From: Vibrio sp. S9_S30 | Lineage (GTDB): Bacteria > Pseudomonadota > Gammaproteobacteria > Enterobacterales > Vibrionaceae | Assembly: GCF_014694455.1 (NCBI RefSeq) | Contig: NZ_JAAUWT010000003.1 | Coordinates: 248,001 to 312,000, forward strand | Length of the DNA: 64,000 bases | Direction of reading: 5' to 3' | Part shown: in pieces, positions 25,899-35,765 of the stretch | Position numbering within the stretch: the stretch's first letter is position 1 | Layout: every line of letters starts with the position of its first letter | Translations under genes and position numbers: made by a program | The notes under the pieces: generated by a model | Database searches by the model: none | Told to the model about the DNA's origin: nothing | What the model saw: only the letters and a program-made list of their open reading frames with translations

Positions 25899-28070
25899 AT
25901 GAAGACTACGAAAAACAATATATTTGCAATTACGGCAGCTATCGCTGTTACTGCCTGCAATTTGTCTGCTGAACCAGCGAATGATACTCAGAAACCGTTT
26001 ACTCAACACACCCAAAATATAACGATTGATTACCCTGCTACTAAGCAAGACAACGTGGTTGATGAGTATTTTGGCGTAAAAGTAAGCGACCCGTACCGCT
26101 GGTTAGAAGATGATCAAAGCATTGAAACCGCCGAATGGGTAACATCTCAAAATCAGGTAACGTCTGATTACCTAAATCAAATTCCCTATCGACAAGAAAT
26201 TACAGATCGTCTCTCCAACCTAATAAATTTTGATAGAGTCGCCCCACCATTTAAAGAGGGGAAATACACGTATGTATACAAAATTAGCGGTCTGCAAAAT
26301 CAGTCCGTTCTTTATAGACAAATCGGCGATAATGAGCAAGAAGTCTTCCTTGACCCGAATACCTTAAGTGACGATGGGACAACAGCCATAACGGATGTCA
26401 AATTCTCGGAAGATGGTTCCTTTGTCAGCTACCAAATTTCTGAGGGTGGCAGAGACTGGAATAAGGTGGTTGTGCTGAATGCTGAAACCAAAGAACAAGT
26501 GGGAGAAACCCTCGTTAATGTCAAATTAACTCAAATATCTTGGTTGCACAACGAAGGATTTTATTACTCTCGCTTCGACAAGCCTGAAGGCAGTGAGCTT
26601 ACTGCCAAAACCGAACATCATAAGCTTTATTTCCATAAAGTCGGAACAAAGCAAAGCGAAGATACACTAATCTTTGGTGGCACAGACGCTGAAAAACATC
26701 AATCCGTATCGGGTTACACGACAAAAGATTACCGTTACCTTATTATTTCGACCACGAATTCAAACCAAGGCAATAAGCTGTTCCTGAAGGATCTTTCTAA
26801 ACCAAATTCCGACTTGATAACTATCTTGGATACCGAGGAAAGCCGTACAAAAGTAATCCACAACGATGGCAGCATACTGTATTTGGAGACCGACATAGAT
26901 GCGCCAAACAGGCGCGTTGTTAGCGTCAGTGCCGATGCGCCTCTGCCAGCAAATTGGAAAGAGGTGATCCCTGAAACCCAACACCCTCTGACTGCTTCAA
27001 CCGTCGGAAACTTCTTATTTGCCAGCTACACGATTAACGCCGCATCCAAAGTGATGCAATACGATATGCAGGGTAAACTCATCCGCCAAGTCGAATTACC
27101 TGGAATTGGCACCGCAGTTGGGTTTTCGGGCAAACAAGAGAAGCCTGGTGTGTTGCGCTACACCTTCACCGACATAAAAACACCGAACCAGATATACTCG
27201 TTAAACCTTGAATCAGGTGAAAGCACATTGTACCGCGGTTCAAAATCGCCGTTCGAATCGGACGCTTACGAATCTCGTAAAGTTTTCTATTCATCTAAAG
27301 ACGGCACTCAGGTTCCAATGCTCATCACCTATAAGAAAGGCACCCCAATGGATGGCACGACACCTACCATCTTGTATGGCTATGGTGGTTTTGGCCGTAC
27401 TGAAAAACCTTTTTACCTGGCAGAGAAAGCCGTTTGGCTAGAAATGGGGGGGATCTATGCCATTGCATATATTCGTGGTGGTGGCGAATACGGGAAAACG
27501 TGGCACAAAGCAGCAACTCAGTTACAAAAGCAAAATTCATTCGACGACTTTATCGCCGCAGCAGAATACCTCATTGAGGAAGGCTACACCTCAAGCAACA
27601 AACTGGCGATAAACGGTAGCTCGAATGGCGGGTTATTGGTTGGGGCGGTGGCGATGCAACGCCCAGAGCTTTTCCAAGTTGCGTTACCTGAGGTTGGGGT
27701 ATTTGACATGCTGCGTTACACCAACTTCACAGTAAGCAATGGCTGGATGCAGGAATACGGCGTAGCCGACCAAAGCCAAGAAATGTTCCAGTATTTGTCT
27801 GGGTATTCTCCGCTCCACAATGTGAAACCCGGCACGAAATATCCAGCAACCCTGATAATGACAGGCGATGGTGACGACCGAGTTGTTCCCTCGCATTCCT
27901 ACAAATTCGCGGCTGAGCTTCAGTCTAAGCAAGTAGGTAGTCACCCTATATTACTCAGAATGGGAAAAAACACGGGGCATGGATATTTTCAACCTACGGG
28001 TAAGCGCATTGAGAAGTATGTCGATATGTATAGCTTCACCTTATTTAACATGGGGGTAACTGAGCTTTAA
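25899..28070 (+). CDS. Exported prolyl oligopeptidase (S9A), probable lipoprotein
   Basis: Serine peptidase cleaving after proline in short peptides, 723 residues. The N-terminus (MKTTKNNIFAITAAIAVTAC) has a lipoprotein signal with lipobox VTAC, so the enzyme is probably membrane-anchored in the periplasm or on the surface. The beta-propeller domain follows (DPYRWLEDD..., KPEGSEL). The hydrolase domain has GYGGFGR, RGGGEYG, the nucleophile in NGSSNGGLLVG, Asp in DGDDRVVPSHS and His in NTGHGYF. A close cytosolic paralogue is encoded at 32644-34692. Ends with a perfect inverted repeat at 28082-28110. Confidence 0.92.
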   Translation: MKTTKNNIFAITAAIAVTACNLSAEPANDTQKPFTQHTQNITIDYPATKQDNVVDEYFGVKVSDPYRWLEDDQSIETAEWVTSQNQVTSDYLNQIPYRQEITDRLSNLINFDRVAPPFKEGKYTYVYKISGLQNQSVLYRQIGDNEQEVFLDPNTLSDDGTTAITDVKFSEDGSFVSYQISEGGRDWNKVVVLNAETKEQVGETLVNVKLTQISWLHNEGFYYSRFDKPEGSELTAKTEHHKLYFHKVGTKQSEDTLIFGGTDAEKHQSVSGYTTKDYRYLIISTTNSNQGNKLFLKDLSKPNSDLITILDTEESRTKVIHNDGSILYLETDIDAPNRRVVSVSADAPLPANWKEVIPETQHPLTASTVGNFLFASYTINAASKVMQYDMQGKLIRQVELPGIGTAVGFSGKQEKPGVLRYTFTDIKTPNQIYSLNLESGESTLYRGSKSPFESDAYESRKVFYSSKDGTQVPMLITYKKGTPMDGTTPTILYGYGGFGRTEKPFYLAEKAVWLEMGGIYAIAYIRGGGEYGKTWHKAATQLQKQNSFDDFIAAAEYLIEEGYTSSNKLAINGSSNGGLLVGAVAMQRPELFQVALPEVGVFDMLRYTNFTVSNGWMQEYGVADQSQEMFQYLSGYSPLHNVKPGTKYPATLIMTGDGDDRVVPSHSYKFAAELQSKQVGSHPILLRMGKNTGHGYFQPTGKRIEKYVDMYSFTLFNMGVTEL

Positions 28071-28081
28071 GCCTCTCATCA

Positions 28082-28110
28082 TTAAGCCGTCATGTGTTTT
28101 GGCGGCTTAA
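28082..28110 (+). terminator. Hairpin after the exported prolyl oligopeptidase
   Basis: TTAAGCCG (28082-28089) and CGGCTTAA (28103-28110) form a perfect 8-bp stem 11 bp after the stop; no long T-tract follows. Confidence 0.5.
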
Positions 28111-28192
28111 CTTCCCTTAACGTTTTATACTCCCCCGGACCGCTTCAAAGGTCAATCATGCCAAAGCGGTTATGAAACGGCATTTAGCCAAG

Positions 28193-28228
28193 AGCGCTTT
28201 TTATATTTTGAGCGCTTTTTATATTTTG
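28193..28228. repeat. Two 18-bp direct repeats upstream of the DCC gene
   Basis: AGCGCTTTTTATATTTTG occurs twice in direct succession (28193-28210, 28211-28228). The core AGCGCT is itself palindromic. Confidence 0.85.
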
Positions 28229-28302
28229 ATCGTTCTATACATTCTTTCGTACAATAATAAAAAGCTGAAAGTAATCACAACAAATCTGATAGTAATCATA
28301 TT

Positions 28303-28686
28303 ATGGCGCTCACTATTTTCTACGATGGAACATGCCCTTTATGCAAAGCCGAGATGGATCAGCTCAAACGCTTTGACGTCCATCAACGCCTTATTCTAGA
28401 AGACCTCTATCAACCCGACTTTTCACTTAAATACCCAAATATTCCTGTTGCAGAAGCAAACCGCATTCTTCATGCACTCGACGATAATAACCAACTACTC
28501 TTGGGGCTTGATGTGACTCAAGCAGCCTGGAACGCCGTAGGCAGAAAGCCGTGGGTAAATGGGTTGCGAAAACCCTACATCCGTCCAGTTGCTGATTGGA
28601 TTTACCTAAAGTTTGCCAAACACAGATACACGATCTCTTGGTTGCTAACGGGCAAGCGACGAAGCGATTGCAAACAGTGCCGATAA
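28303..28686 (+). CDS. Thiol-disulfide oxidoreductase-like protein, DCC family (DUF393)
   Basis: Protein of 127 residues with the family signature YDGTCPLC at ~8-15, a CxxC thioredoxin-like active site, followed by the conserved AWNAVGRKPW region and a C-terminal RRSDCKQCR. DCC proteins are thought to act in redox chemistry, though no substrate is known. The ribosome-binding site before ATG 28303 is poor. The gene stands alone between the two peptidase/transport units. Confidence 0.85.
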   Translation: MALTIFYDGTCPLCKAEMDQLKRFDVHQRLILEDLYQPDFSLKYPNIPVAEANRILHALDDNNQLLLGLDVTQAAWNAVGRKPWVNGLRKPYIRPVADWIYLKFAKHRYTISWLLTGKRRSDCKQCR

Positions 28687-28939
28687 CCCTACATTCGCTA
28701 TGCCTCAATACAAATGTTGATGTAGTTATCAATTTTGCACATCTCGCTACCTAACCATAACATTATTGTTACAATACTCTACCCTAAAACCCATTTACCG
28801 CCGTTTAATCTGAATAATTAACATTAAATATTGAATAGTATTGCGAGAACAATCAAAAGCAGTTACTCTTCGCAATAATGAATGAATACTAATGTTTAGT
28901 GAATAATTATTTACTAGCGGTAACAAGAGTATAATAAAG

Positions 28940-30307
28940 ATGGATAACGTAAGCGTGAACAACTCTTTTAAGAGCAAAAAGAACTTGTGGATCTTCTTGA
29001 TCCCCTCCTTGCTCGGTCTTTTTCTTTTCATGGCACCCGTCAGTTTCCAAGGTGAAATAACCATTCCTGTCGCTATTCTCGCAGGATCACTCAAAAATTT
29101 ACTGGGCGACTTGATCGTCCCTATCATTACCGTTGTGATTGCTTTTATGTCTGTGGCAACGATTTTGAATAAAGTTATTAAGCCTGCGTTTGTGGCAAAC
29201 AATACATTCCTAACGGGTTTATTTGACCCTTCTCCGCTCTGGTTTGCGGTGCGTACGATTGGTGGTCTCGCGGTCTTGATGACGTTCTTCCAATTGGGTC
29301 CGAAATCCATTTGGGAAGAAAATACAGGGGGACTTGTACTGGGAGGCTTAATGCCAACCCTCTTTGCCGTGTTCATTTTTGCTGGCTTACTGCTTCCATT
29401 ACTGCTGAATTTTGGTCTGCTAGAGTTGTTTGGTACGCTGCTAAGCAAAATCATGCGTCCGCTATTTAACCTTCCTGGACGCAGTGCGATCGACTGTATG
29501 GCATCGTGGCTTGGTGACGGCAGTGTCGGTATCCTTCTCACCAGCAAACAATACGAGAAAAAATTCTACACCCAACGCGAAGCCGCTGTGGTTGGTACCA
29601 CTTTTTCCGCTGTGTCCATCACGTTTAGCCTTGTCGTATTGGCACAGGTCAACTTAGAGCATATGTTCCTGCCTTTTTACGGTGCCATTTGCTTAGCGGG
29701 CTTGGTTGCAGCAGTGATCATTCCACGCCTTCCTCCTTTAAGCTATAAACAAGATCTGTATATTGATGGCAGTGCGCCAGATGTGTCGGACAACACTATC
29801 CCTGAAGGATACAATAGCTGGTCGTGGGGTTTGCACCTGGCTTTAACGAAAGCAAGTAAAGTGAAGTCGGCTAAGGAAGTGTGCATTGAAGGTCTAAAAA
29901 ATGCGGCAGACATGGTATTTGGTGTGCTGCCTGTCGTTATGGCGTTAGGAACAATAGCGCTGGTTATCGCCGAGTACACACCGGTCTTTTCGATTCTTGG
30001 TCAACCCTTTGTGCCGTTTCTAGAACTGCTGAACATTCCTGAAGCAGCGAAAGCCTCCGAAACCATCGTGGTCGGGTTCGCAGACATGTTCATTCCCGCC
30101 ATTTTGGCCGCATCCATTGAGAGCGATCTGACTCGTTTCGTTATCGCGGCTATGTCTGTTACACAGCTGATCTACATGTCTGAAGTGGGCGCGCTACTAT
30201 TGGGAAGCCGCATTCCGGTGAACATCGCCGAGCTGTTCATCATCTTTATTTTGCGTACTCTGATTACGCTTCCAGTCATTGCTGGCGTCGCGCATTTAAT
30301 CTTCTAA
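28940..30307 (+). CDS. YjiH-family membrane protein (nucleoside-recognition/Gate domain)
   Basis: Polytopic inner-membrane protein of 455 residues with about ten hydrophobic segments. The Gate-domain features include GRSAIDCMASWLGDGSVGILLTSKQYEKKFYTQREAAVV and the C-terminal half MVFGVLPVVMALGTIALVIAEYTPVF. Relatives include E. coli YjiH and spore maturation proteins; a transport role is presumed but unproven. A short palindrome TAACA-N4-TGTTA at 28758-28771 lies ~170 bp upstream. Convergent with the chemoreceptor gene. Confidence 0.85.
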   Translation: MDNVSVNNSFKSKKNLWIFLIPSLLGLFLFMAPVSFQGEITIPVAILAGSLKNLLGDLIVPIITVVIAFMSVATILNKVIKPAFVANNTFLTGLFDPSPLWFAVRTIGGLAVLMTFFQLGPKSIWEENTGGLVLGGLMPTLFAVFIFAGLLLPLLLNFGLLELFGTLLSKIMRPLFNLPGRSAIDCMASWLGDGSVGILLTSKQYEKKFYTQREAAVVGTTFSAVSITFSLVVLAQVNLEHMFLPFYGAICLAGLVAAVIIPRLPPLSYKQDLYIDGSAPDVSDNTIPEGYNSWSWGLHLALTKASKVKSAKEVCIEGLKNAADMVFGVLPVVMALGTIALVIAEYTPVFSILGQPFVPFLELLNIPEAAKASETIVVGFADMFIPAILAASIESDLTRFVIAAMSVTQLIYMSEVGALLLGSRIPVNIAELFIIFILRTLITLPVIAGVAHLIF

Positions 30308-30353
30308 ACTTTAAGTCGTTGAATAAACCGTCACGACTCAACTTCTCACCAAA

Positions 30354-30379
30354 GATCCCCCTGTCTGTTCAGAGGGATC
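30354..30379. terminator. Hairpin between convergent genes
   Basis: GATCCC (30354-30359) pairs with GGGATC (30374-30379), extendable by CT/AG past a mismatch. It lies midway between the convergent YjiH and chemoreceptor stops and could serve both. Confidence 0.5.
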
Positions 30380-30407
30380 GGTGTCTCTCTCCTATCATCT
30401 TTACTGG

Positions 30408-32420
30408 CTATACTCGGAACTGAGCGACCATGCCTTCTAGCTCTCTCACTTTTTTGTAAAGATTTCGTGTCGATTCGGAGCTTCTTTGTGTTTTCTCTAC
30501 AGAAGAGTAGGCAATTTGGCTAACTTGGGCGATATCATGTGCCATTTCTTGAGTGGCGGCCGATTGTTCATCTCCTGCGGTCGCGATTGAATGAATCATA
30601 CTGTTCACATCATTTGCACGTTCAACAATGAGTTCCAACGCGTCGCCAGCAGAATTCGACAATTGTACCCCTTCCGTAACCAGTTGAGTGCCCTCGCTCA
30701 TTCTTTCGACCGCCGTGCGAGTTTCACTTTGTATTGAAGTGATAAGGCTACTGACCTCCTCTGTCGCTTTCGAGGTTCGTTCTGCTAAGCCTCGAACTTC
30801 ATCCGCAACCACCGCAAACCCTCTACCTAGCTCTCCCGCACGTGCAGCTTCAATAGCGGCATTCAGAGCAAGAAGGTTCGTTTGTTCAGCAATATCGTTG
30901 ATAACTTTAATCACATTCCCGATTTCTTCCCCTTTTCGACCAAGGCTATCGACAGTCGCGGCGGATTCGTTCACCACATCGGCAATTCTTTGCATTCCAT
31001 GCACTGTCTCTTGCATCAGCTTGCCTCCTTCACTGGCCACATTGCCCGCTTCTTGAGAGCTTTTTGCTGCATCGGACGATTGCATGGCAACTTCACGTAC
31101 CGTGCTGCTCATTTCCTCAACAGCACTGGCAATTAATGCCGCTTTATCTGCTTGCAATTGAATATCGCCCGCCACCTGTTTACTGATGCTATCCACTTGC
31201 TTGGTACTGGAGGTGACTTCGCTTGCCACACCGGAAATGCCTGAAACCAAATCCTTTAGCGAGGCTTGCATGCCATCAATCGATTTGGCGAGCAAGCCGA
31301 TTTCATCTTCTATGGTTTCGTTGATCGCAGGAGAAGTGAGGTTCCCTTCGGCGATTTGATTCGCTTTTTCTGAAATCGCGTAAATGCGTCGGTTAATGAC
31401 TCGGGTAATCGTCACGGCAACCGCTGTACCTACGGTAACCACAACTAGCGCGTTAACCGAAAGCCACATCACAATCAGGTTCATTTTTTCATTGACTGAT
31501 GCAATGTCGTCAGTCACATCATTCTTTTCTTCTTTCGAAGAACGATCCAATATTTCTTCTAATGGCAACACCACGGAACCTTCAAGCTCATCGACGAGCA
31601 TAATCGCGGCTTGCTTCGCGGCGGGATCATAGCTTGAAAATACTTTGGCGGCTGTTTCTTGAATGTCAGCGTAGTAGGCTTCAATTTGGGATATCGCTTT
31701 TACCTCTTCAGCACGTCTCTTTAAAGGCTTCAGTTTATTGAGGTAGGTATAAAACGATGTTGAGTCCCCTTCGAATGACTCGCGAGCCGCCACATCCCCC
31801 ATCATATAAGCGTTCAGTGAAGCGAGCATATCTCCAGCTTCGTCAATCATTTCGAGGTAATATCGAACACCAGGGAGATCATCATTTAAAGCCTCGTGCA
31901 GATCCGTCGTTTGATAAGCATCAGCAAATTCTTCCTCTTTCATTTTGTCGAGAAGATCTTCAAGCGGGTTGCCCACATTTTGTGTTAACTCTCGAACCCA
32001 AGACCTTGCGTTCGACTCTGTTGTGGGTGAGTATTTCGCAAATACTTCACTTTCTATTGAGTGAATATACTGATCGGCTAATTTCCGAATCTTACTCATT
32101 TTATCCCTTTCAGCCTGAGTGGTTGATTCAAGCGAATAGAGTACTCTGTAGTCGTCTTCCAATAGCTTCACGTTCCGTCTAAAGCCTTCGGCTTCGCTTT
32201 GCTCTCCATTGAGGTATTCCAAGGCAAAGGTTTGAAGATCGGCCACTTTGTCGTTTACGCTCAAGTAGGCCAGTACGCCAGGCACGTTATCAGATTCGAT
32301 TTGCTCTGCGAGCTCAGCTGAGTCTTGAACGGCAGACCATACAATATACGTAAGCACAAGCGTGGTGAGAAGTATGAAGGCGAATCCTGCATACAGCATT
32401 TGAGTGAGTTTTAAATTCAT
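30408..32420 (-). CDS. Methyl-accepting chemotaxis protein
   Basis: Transmembrane chemoreceptor of ~670 residues. TM1 at ~7-28 ([17 protein letters not shown]), a mainly helical periplasmic sensor of ~300 residues with no recognisable Cache or PAS motif, TM2 near 325-350 ([20 protein letters not shown]), HAMP with [16 protein letters not shown], then the signalling hairpin whose tip reads [23 protein letters not shown]. The upstream in-frame extension is not plausible; [13 protein letters not shown] at 32420 starts the first TM normally. No C-terminal CheR-binding pentapeptide is seen. Ligand unknown. Confidence 0.88.
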   Translation of the reverse strand: MNLKLTQMLYAGFAFILLTTLVLTYIVWSAVQDSAELAEQIESDNVPGVLAYLSVNDKVADLQTFALEYLNGEQSEAEGFRRNVKLLEDDYRVLYSLESTTQAERDKMSKIRKLADQYIHSIESEVFAKYSPTTESNARSWVRELTQNVGNPLEDLLDKMKEEEFADAYQTTDLHEALNDDLPGVRYYLEMIDEAGDMLASLNAYMMGDVAARESFEGDSTSFYTYLNKLKPLKRRAEEVKAISQIEAYYADIQETAAKVFSSYDPAAKQAAIMLVDELEGSVVLPLEEILDRSSKEEKNDVTDDIASVNEKMNLIVMWLSVNALVVVTVGTAVAVTITRVINRRIYAISEKANQIAEGNLTSPAINETIEDEIGLLAKSIDGMQASLKDLVSGISGVASEVTSSTKQVDSISKQVAGDIQLQADKAALIASAVEEMSSTVREVAMQSSDAAKSSQEAGNVASEGGKLMQETVHGMQRIADVVNESAATVDSLGRKGEEIGNVIKVINDIAEQTNLLALNAAIEAARAGELGRGFAVVADEVRGLAERTSKATEEVSSLITSIQSETRTAVERMSEGTQLVTEGVQLSNSAGDALELIVERANDVNSMIHSIATAGDEQSAATQEMAHDIAQVSQIAYSSVEKTQRSSESTRNLYKKVRELEGMVAQFRV

Positions 32421-32589
32421 TTTGATACCAAAGCACTTCTGTAGGGATGGTGATGTCTTCGCGGTGGTTACCTTTGATAGACTCCTAGCGGAGTATGCGC
32501 TTGGCTTGACGTGATTCAATGAACAACACATTAAGAATGAACGAGCATCTCGAAATAGTGAGCATGTTGCATGCTGTCTCTAATATGAA

Positions 32590-32612
32590 AAAAGCCTCAC
32601 TAGGAGGCTTTT
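32590..32612 (-). terminator. Rho-independent terminator for the cytosolic prolyl oligopeptidase
   Basis: AAAAGCCTC / GAGGCTTTT perfect 9-bp stem, 5-nt loop, with a U-tract on the minus strand, 32 bp beyond the peptidase stop. Confidence 0.85.
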
Positions 32613-32643
32613 AGAATACATACTGAAGGAGGGCGCTGGAAGA

Positions 32644-34692
32644 TTATATCTTTGGCTCAAAAGCCATATGATGGAAGCTAAATGCATACATGTCTGCATA
32701 CAAATCCAATACCTTGCTCATTGGCATGCCCGCACCATGCCCCGCATTGGTATCCACTCGAATCAGCACAGGATTCTCGCCCTTATGCTTAGCTTGAAGC
32801 TCGGCAATAAACTTAAATGAGTGTGCGGGGACAACACGATCATCGTGATCAGCGGTGGTAACGAGCGTTGCAGGGTAATGCGTACCTTCGGTGACATTAT
32901 GAACCGGAGAATACCGTTTCAAGTAATTGAACATCTCTTCACTCTGTTCCGACGTGCCGTAATCGTATGCCCACCCCTCACCAGAGGTGAAGGTGTGGTA
33001 ACGCAGCATATCCAACACGCCAACCGCGGGAATCGCCACTTTAAACAGTTCGGGACGCTGAGTCATGCACGCGCCTACCAACAAACCACCGTTTGAACCG
33101 CCATGGATAGCGAGCTTCTCAGGCGAGGTATACCCTTCATCAATGAGGTACTCTGCGGCGGATATAAAATCGTCGAACACATTCTGCTTTTGCAGTTTGG
33201 TGCCCGCAATATGCCACGCTTTGCCGTATTCACCGCCACCACGCAGGTTCGCAACCGCATAAACACCGCCCATTTCAATCCACGTTGCCACCAGTGGGCT
33301 AAACCTTGGTTCTAAGCTAACGTTGAAGCCACCATAACCATACAACATGGTTGGGTTGTCGCCATTTCGCTCTAACCCTTTGCGGTAACAAATCGTGACG
33401 GGAACACGTGTGCCATCTTTCGAAGTATAAAAGACCTGCTTAGATTCCAATCGATCGCTGTCTATCTGGCATTGAGAGCGGTGATACAACTCCGTTACGC
33501 CGGTTTCTGGGTCAAACCGATACCCTGAAGACGCCACAATAAAGTTCGTGAAGCTGTAATACAGCTCTTTTGAATCGAAGCGCCCACTAAAACCGGACAC
33601 ACACCCTAACCCAGGAAGTTCGATATCACGTACTTTTTCGCCGTTGTAGCGGTACTGAACCACTTTGGTATTGACATCCACAAGGTAGGAGGCAAATAAA
33701 TAGCCTGCGCCCGTTGCAATATCGAGCTGTTGCTCTTGTTCAGGAATCAAATCCACCCAATGAAGATCCGATGGTTGCTGCGCGTTCACTTTTACCACGC
33801 GGCCTAATGGCGCATCTAAGTTAGTGTAAATCAACAGTTCGCCATCGTTGTGATCGACAACGTAACTGTCGGCTTGGCTTTTGTCGGTCACCAGCGTTAA
33901 TGGCGCGTCTTGTTGGCGTAAATCACGAACATACAACTCGTTACCCGATGTGGACTGTGCACCCGACACCACAAGGAAGGCGTCGTCTTCCGTTGTATAA
34001 CCCGATACGTATCGGTATTTTTCCGCATCTGAACCACCAAAGACCAACACGTCTTCACTTTGTGGCGTGTTCAGCTGGTGGTAGTACAACTTATGTTGCT
34101 CGGTACGGGCGGAAAGTTCGCTGCCCTCTGGTTTGTCGTAACGGGCGTAGTAAAAGCCTTCATCACCAAACCAAGAAATCCCGGTGAACTTCGCGTTAAG
34201 AACTGGGGTCTCAAGCTCCTCGCCCGTTTCCGCATCAATCACGTAAATGGTGCGCCAATCGCTGCCACCTTCGGATACCGAATACGCGATAACCGTATTG
34301 GATTTAGAGAATGAAACGCTGTCTAATGACGTGGTGCCTTCTTCGCTGAACGTATTGGGATCTAAGAAAATCTGCGCTTCGCCTTGTTCTTTTTGGCGAT
34401 AAAGCACCGATTGGTTTTGAATGCCATCGTTTTTGTAGAAGTAAGTGTATTCACCCTGTTTGAATGGCAGGGATACTTTTTCGAAATTATTGGCGGTTTC
34501 AAGTTTCTGACGAATGGCATCACGAAAAGCGATTTGACTGAGATGTGCAAAGGTCACGTCGTTCTGGCGTGTTACCCAGTCTGCGGTTTCTTCGCTCCGA
34601 TCGTCTTCCAACCAACGGTACGGATCGGAGACTTCCGTAGAAAAGTAGGTATCAACAACATCCGATTGTTTTGTTTCTGGGTATTTATGCAC
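32644..34692 (-). CDS. Cytosolic prolyl oligopeptidase (S9A)
   Basis: Serine peptidase of ~682 residues. The best start is GTG 34692, with AAGGAG seven bases upstream, giving (M)HKYPETKQSDVVDTYF; there is no signal peptide. Propeller domain at ~60-400 and C-terminal hydrolase domain with GYGGFNVS, RGGGEYG, the nucleophile in HGGSNGGLLVG, Asp in DHDDRVVPAHS and His in NAGHGAG. Paralogous throughout to the exported enzyme at 25899-28070 (shared DPYRWLEDD, YDKPEGSEL, YTSKDGT segments), so the cell has one version on each side of the inner membrane. Confidence 0.92.
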   Translation of the reverse strand: MHKYPETKQSDVVDTYFSTEVSDPYRWLEDDRSEETADWVTRQNDVTFAHLSQIAFRDAIRQKLETANNFEKVSLPFKQGEYTYFYKNDGIQNQSVLYRQKEQGEAQIFLDPNTFSEEGTTSLDSVSFSKSNTVIAYSVSEGGSDWRTIYVIDAETGEELETPVLNAKFTGISWFGDEGFYYARYDKPEGSELSARTEQHKLYYHQLNTPQSEDVLVFGGSDAEKYRYVSGYTTEDDAFLVVSGAQSTSGNELYVRDLRQQDAPLTLVTDKSQADSYVVDHNDGELLIYTNLDAPLGRVVKVNAQQPSDLHWVDLIPEQEQQLDIATGAGYLFASYLVDVNTKVVQYRYNGEKVRDIELPGLGCVSGFSGRFDSKELYYSFTNFIVASSGYRFDPETGVTELYHRSQCQIDSDRLESKQVFYTSKDGTRVPVTICYRKGLERNGDNPTMLYGYGGFNVSLEPRFSPLVATWIEMGGVYAVANLRGGGEYGKAWHIAGTKLQKQNVFDDFISAAEYLIDEGYTSPEKLAIHGGSNGGLLVGACMTQRPELFKVAIPAVGVLDMLRYHTFTSGEGWAYDYGTSEQSEEMFNYLKRYSPVHNVTEGTHYPATLVTTADHDDRVVPAHSFKFIAELQAKHKGENPVLIRVDTNAGHGAGMPMSKVLDLYADMYAFSFHHMAFEPKI

Positions 34693-34892
34693 GGTGCACT
34701 CCTTACGTATATATGCGTCTATCCACAAGTCTCTTTAGCTTAAAGCCAATTGGGCAGGGATATCATCACACACATTCATTATGTAAGGAGTATCGTGACA
34801 CAATGCTCATCTGATAGGCCTAACCTCACCAGATTTTGATACTTTAAAACGCAATCTGATTTAGGATTCAGTGATACACATCCCATCATGGC

Positions 34893-35765
34893 TTAATCTT
34901 TATCAAAATGGTTAGAGCGGAAGCGCGACAAACGCTCCTTCATTGCAGTGATCTTATCTCGGTGCGTTTCTTCCTTTTTCAATGACACGCTGGTTGCAAG
35001 AATATCCACGACGACTAATGCTGCAATCCGAGAAATCGTTGGGGTGTAGCGGTCGGTGTTTTCAAGGGTTTCGACAACCACGCTTAAATCACACACTTTG
35101 CTGAGTGAACAGCCTCGCCTGCCCGTTATGGCCATCACTGTTGCGCCATGATCTTTGGCTTCTCTGACCGTTTCAATGAGATCGATGGTTTCCCCATTAT
35201 TGGAAATGGCTACCACCACATTGCCTTCACTCATCATCGACGACGCAATAAACTGCTGATGCGCGTCGATATGGGCATTGCACGGCACACCGAACAAGGG
35301 GAATTTTTGCTGCGCGTCCAACGCGACAATGCCCGATGCGCCAAAACCGTAGAAATCGATTTGTCGGGCATGGGACAGCACCTCCACCGCAGCGTCCATG
35401 ACGTCAATATCGACGTGCTGACGCGCCCAATCCAAACTGGTGAGTGTAAAATCAAACAACTTACGTGAAATCACCTGAGTGCTGTCGCCATCTTGAAGAG
35501 CCGCGTGGGTCGGGGTTACCCCAAGTGCAATGCTCTGCGCCAAGCGAATTTTCAAATCTTGAAAGCCACCGCACCCCACCGCGGTTGAGAAACGCATTAC
35601 GGTAGGTTCACTGACGCCTGCCGCTTTCGCGGTTTCCACCAATGTACTGTTGATGGCTTTTTGAGGATCGGACAACACCCATTCCGCTACCTTGCGGTCG
35701 GATTTGCGAAGCTTATCCAGTGAACGGGTGATCATCTCAATGACATTAGGTTGCTTCTGTTGCAA
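34893..35765 (-). CDS. RpiR/HexR-family regulator of the divergent sugar locus
   Basis: Regulator of 290 residues. HTH_6 domain at ~1-75 (LRKSDRKVAEWVLSDP, GVSEPTVMRFSTAVGCGGFQDLKIRLAQS) and a SIS sugar-phosphate-binding domain at ~120-255 (IDFYGFGASG, VVVAISNNGETIDL, VMAITG). The sequence resembles HexR closely, including the C-terminal DKITAMKERLSRFRSNHFDKD. It starts at TTG 35765 with AAGGAG at 7-nt spacing, overlapping the hydrolase gene by 34 bp. Last gene of the minus arm; the phosphorylated pathway intermediate is the likely effector and the palindromes at 39524-39655 the likely operators. Enzymatic isomerase activity is not expected. Confidence 0.87.
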   Translation of the reverse strand: MQQKQPNVIEMITRSLDKLRKSDRKVAEWVLSDPQKAINSTLVETAKAAGVSEPTVMRFSTAVGCGGFQDLKIRLAQSIALGVTPTHAALQDGDSTQVISRKLFDFTLTSLDWARQHVDIDVMDAAVEVLSHARQIDFYGFGASGIVALDAQQKFPLFGVPCNAHIDAHQQFIASSMMSEGNVVVAISNNGETIDLIETVREAKDHGATVMAITGRRGCSLSKVCDLSVVVETLENTDRYTPTISRIAALVVVDILATSVSLKKEETHRDKITAMKERLSRFRSNHFDKD

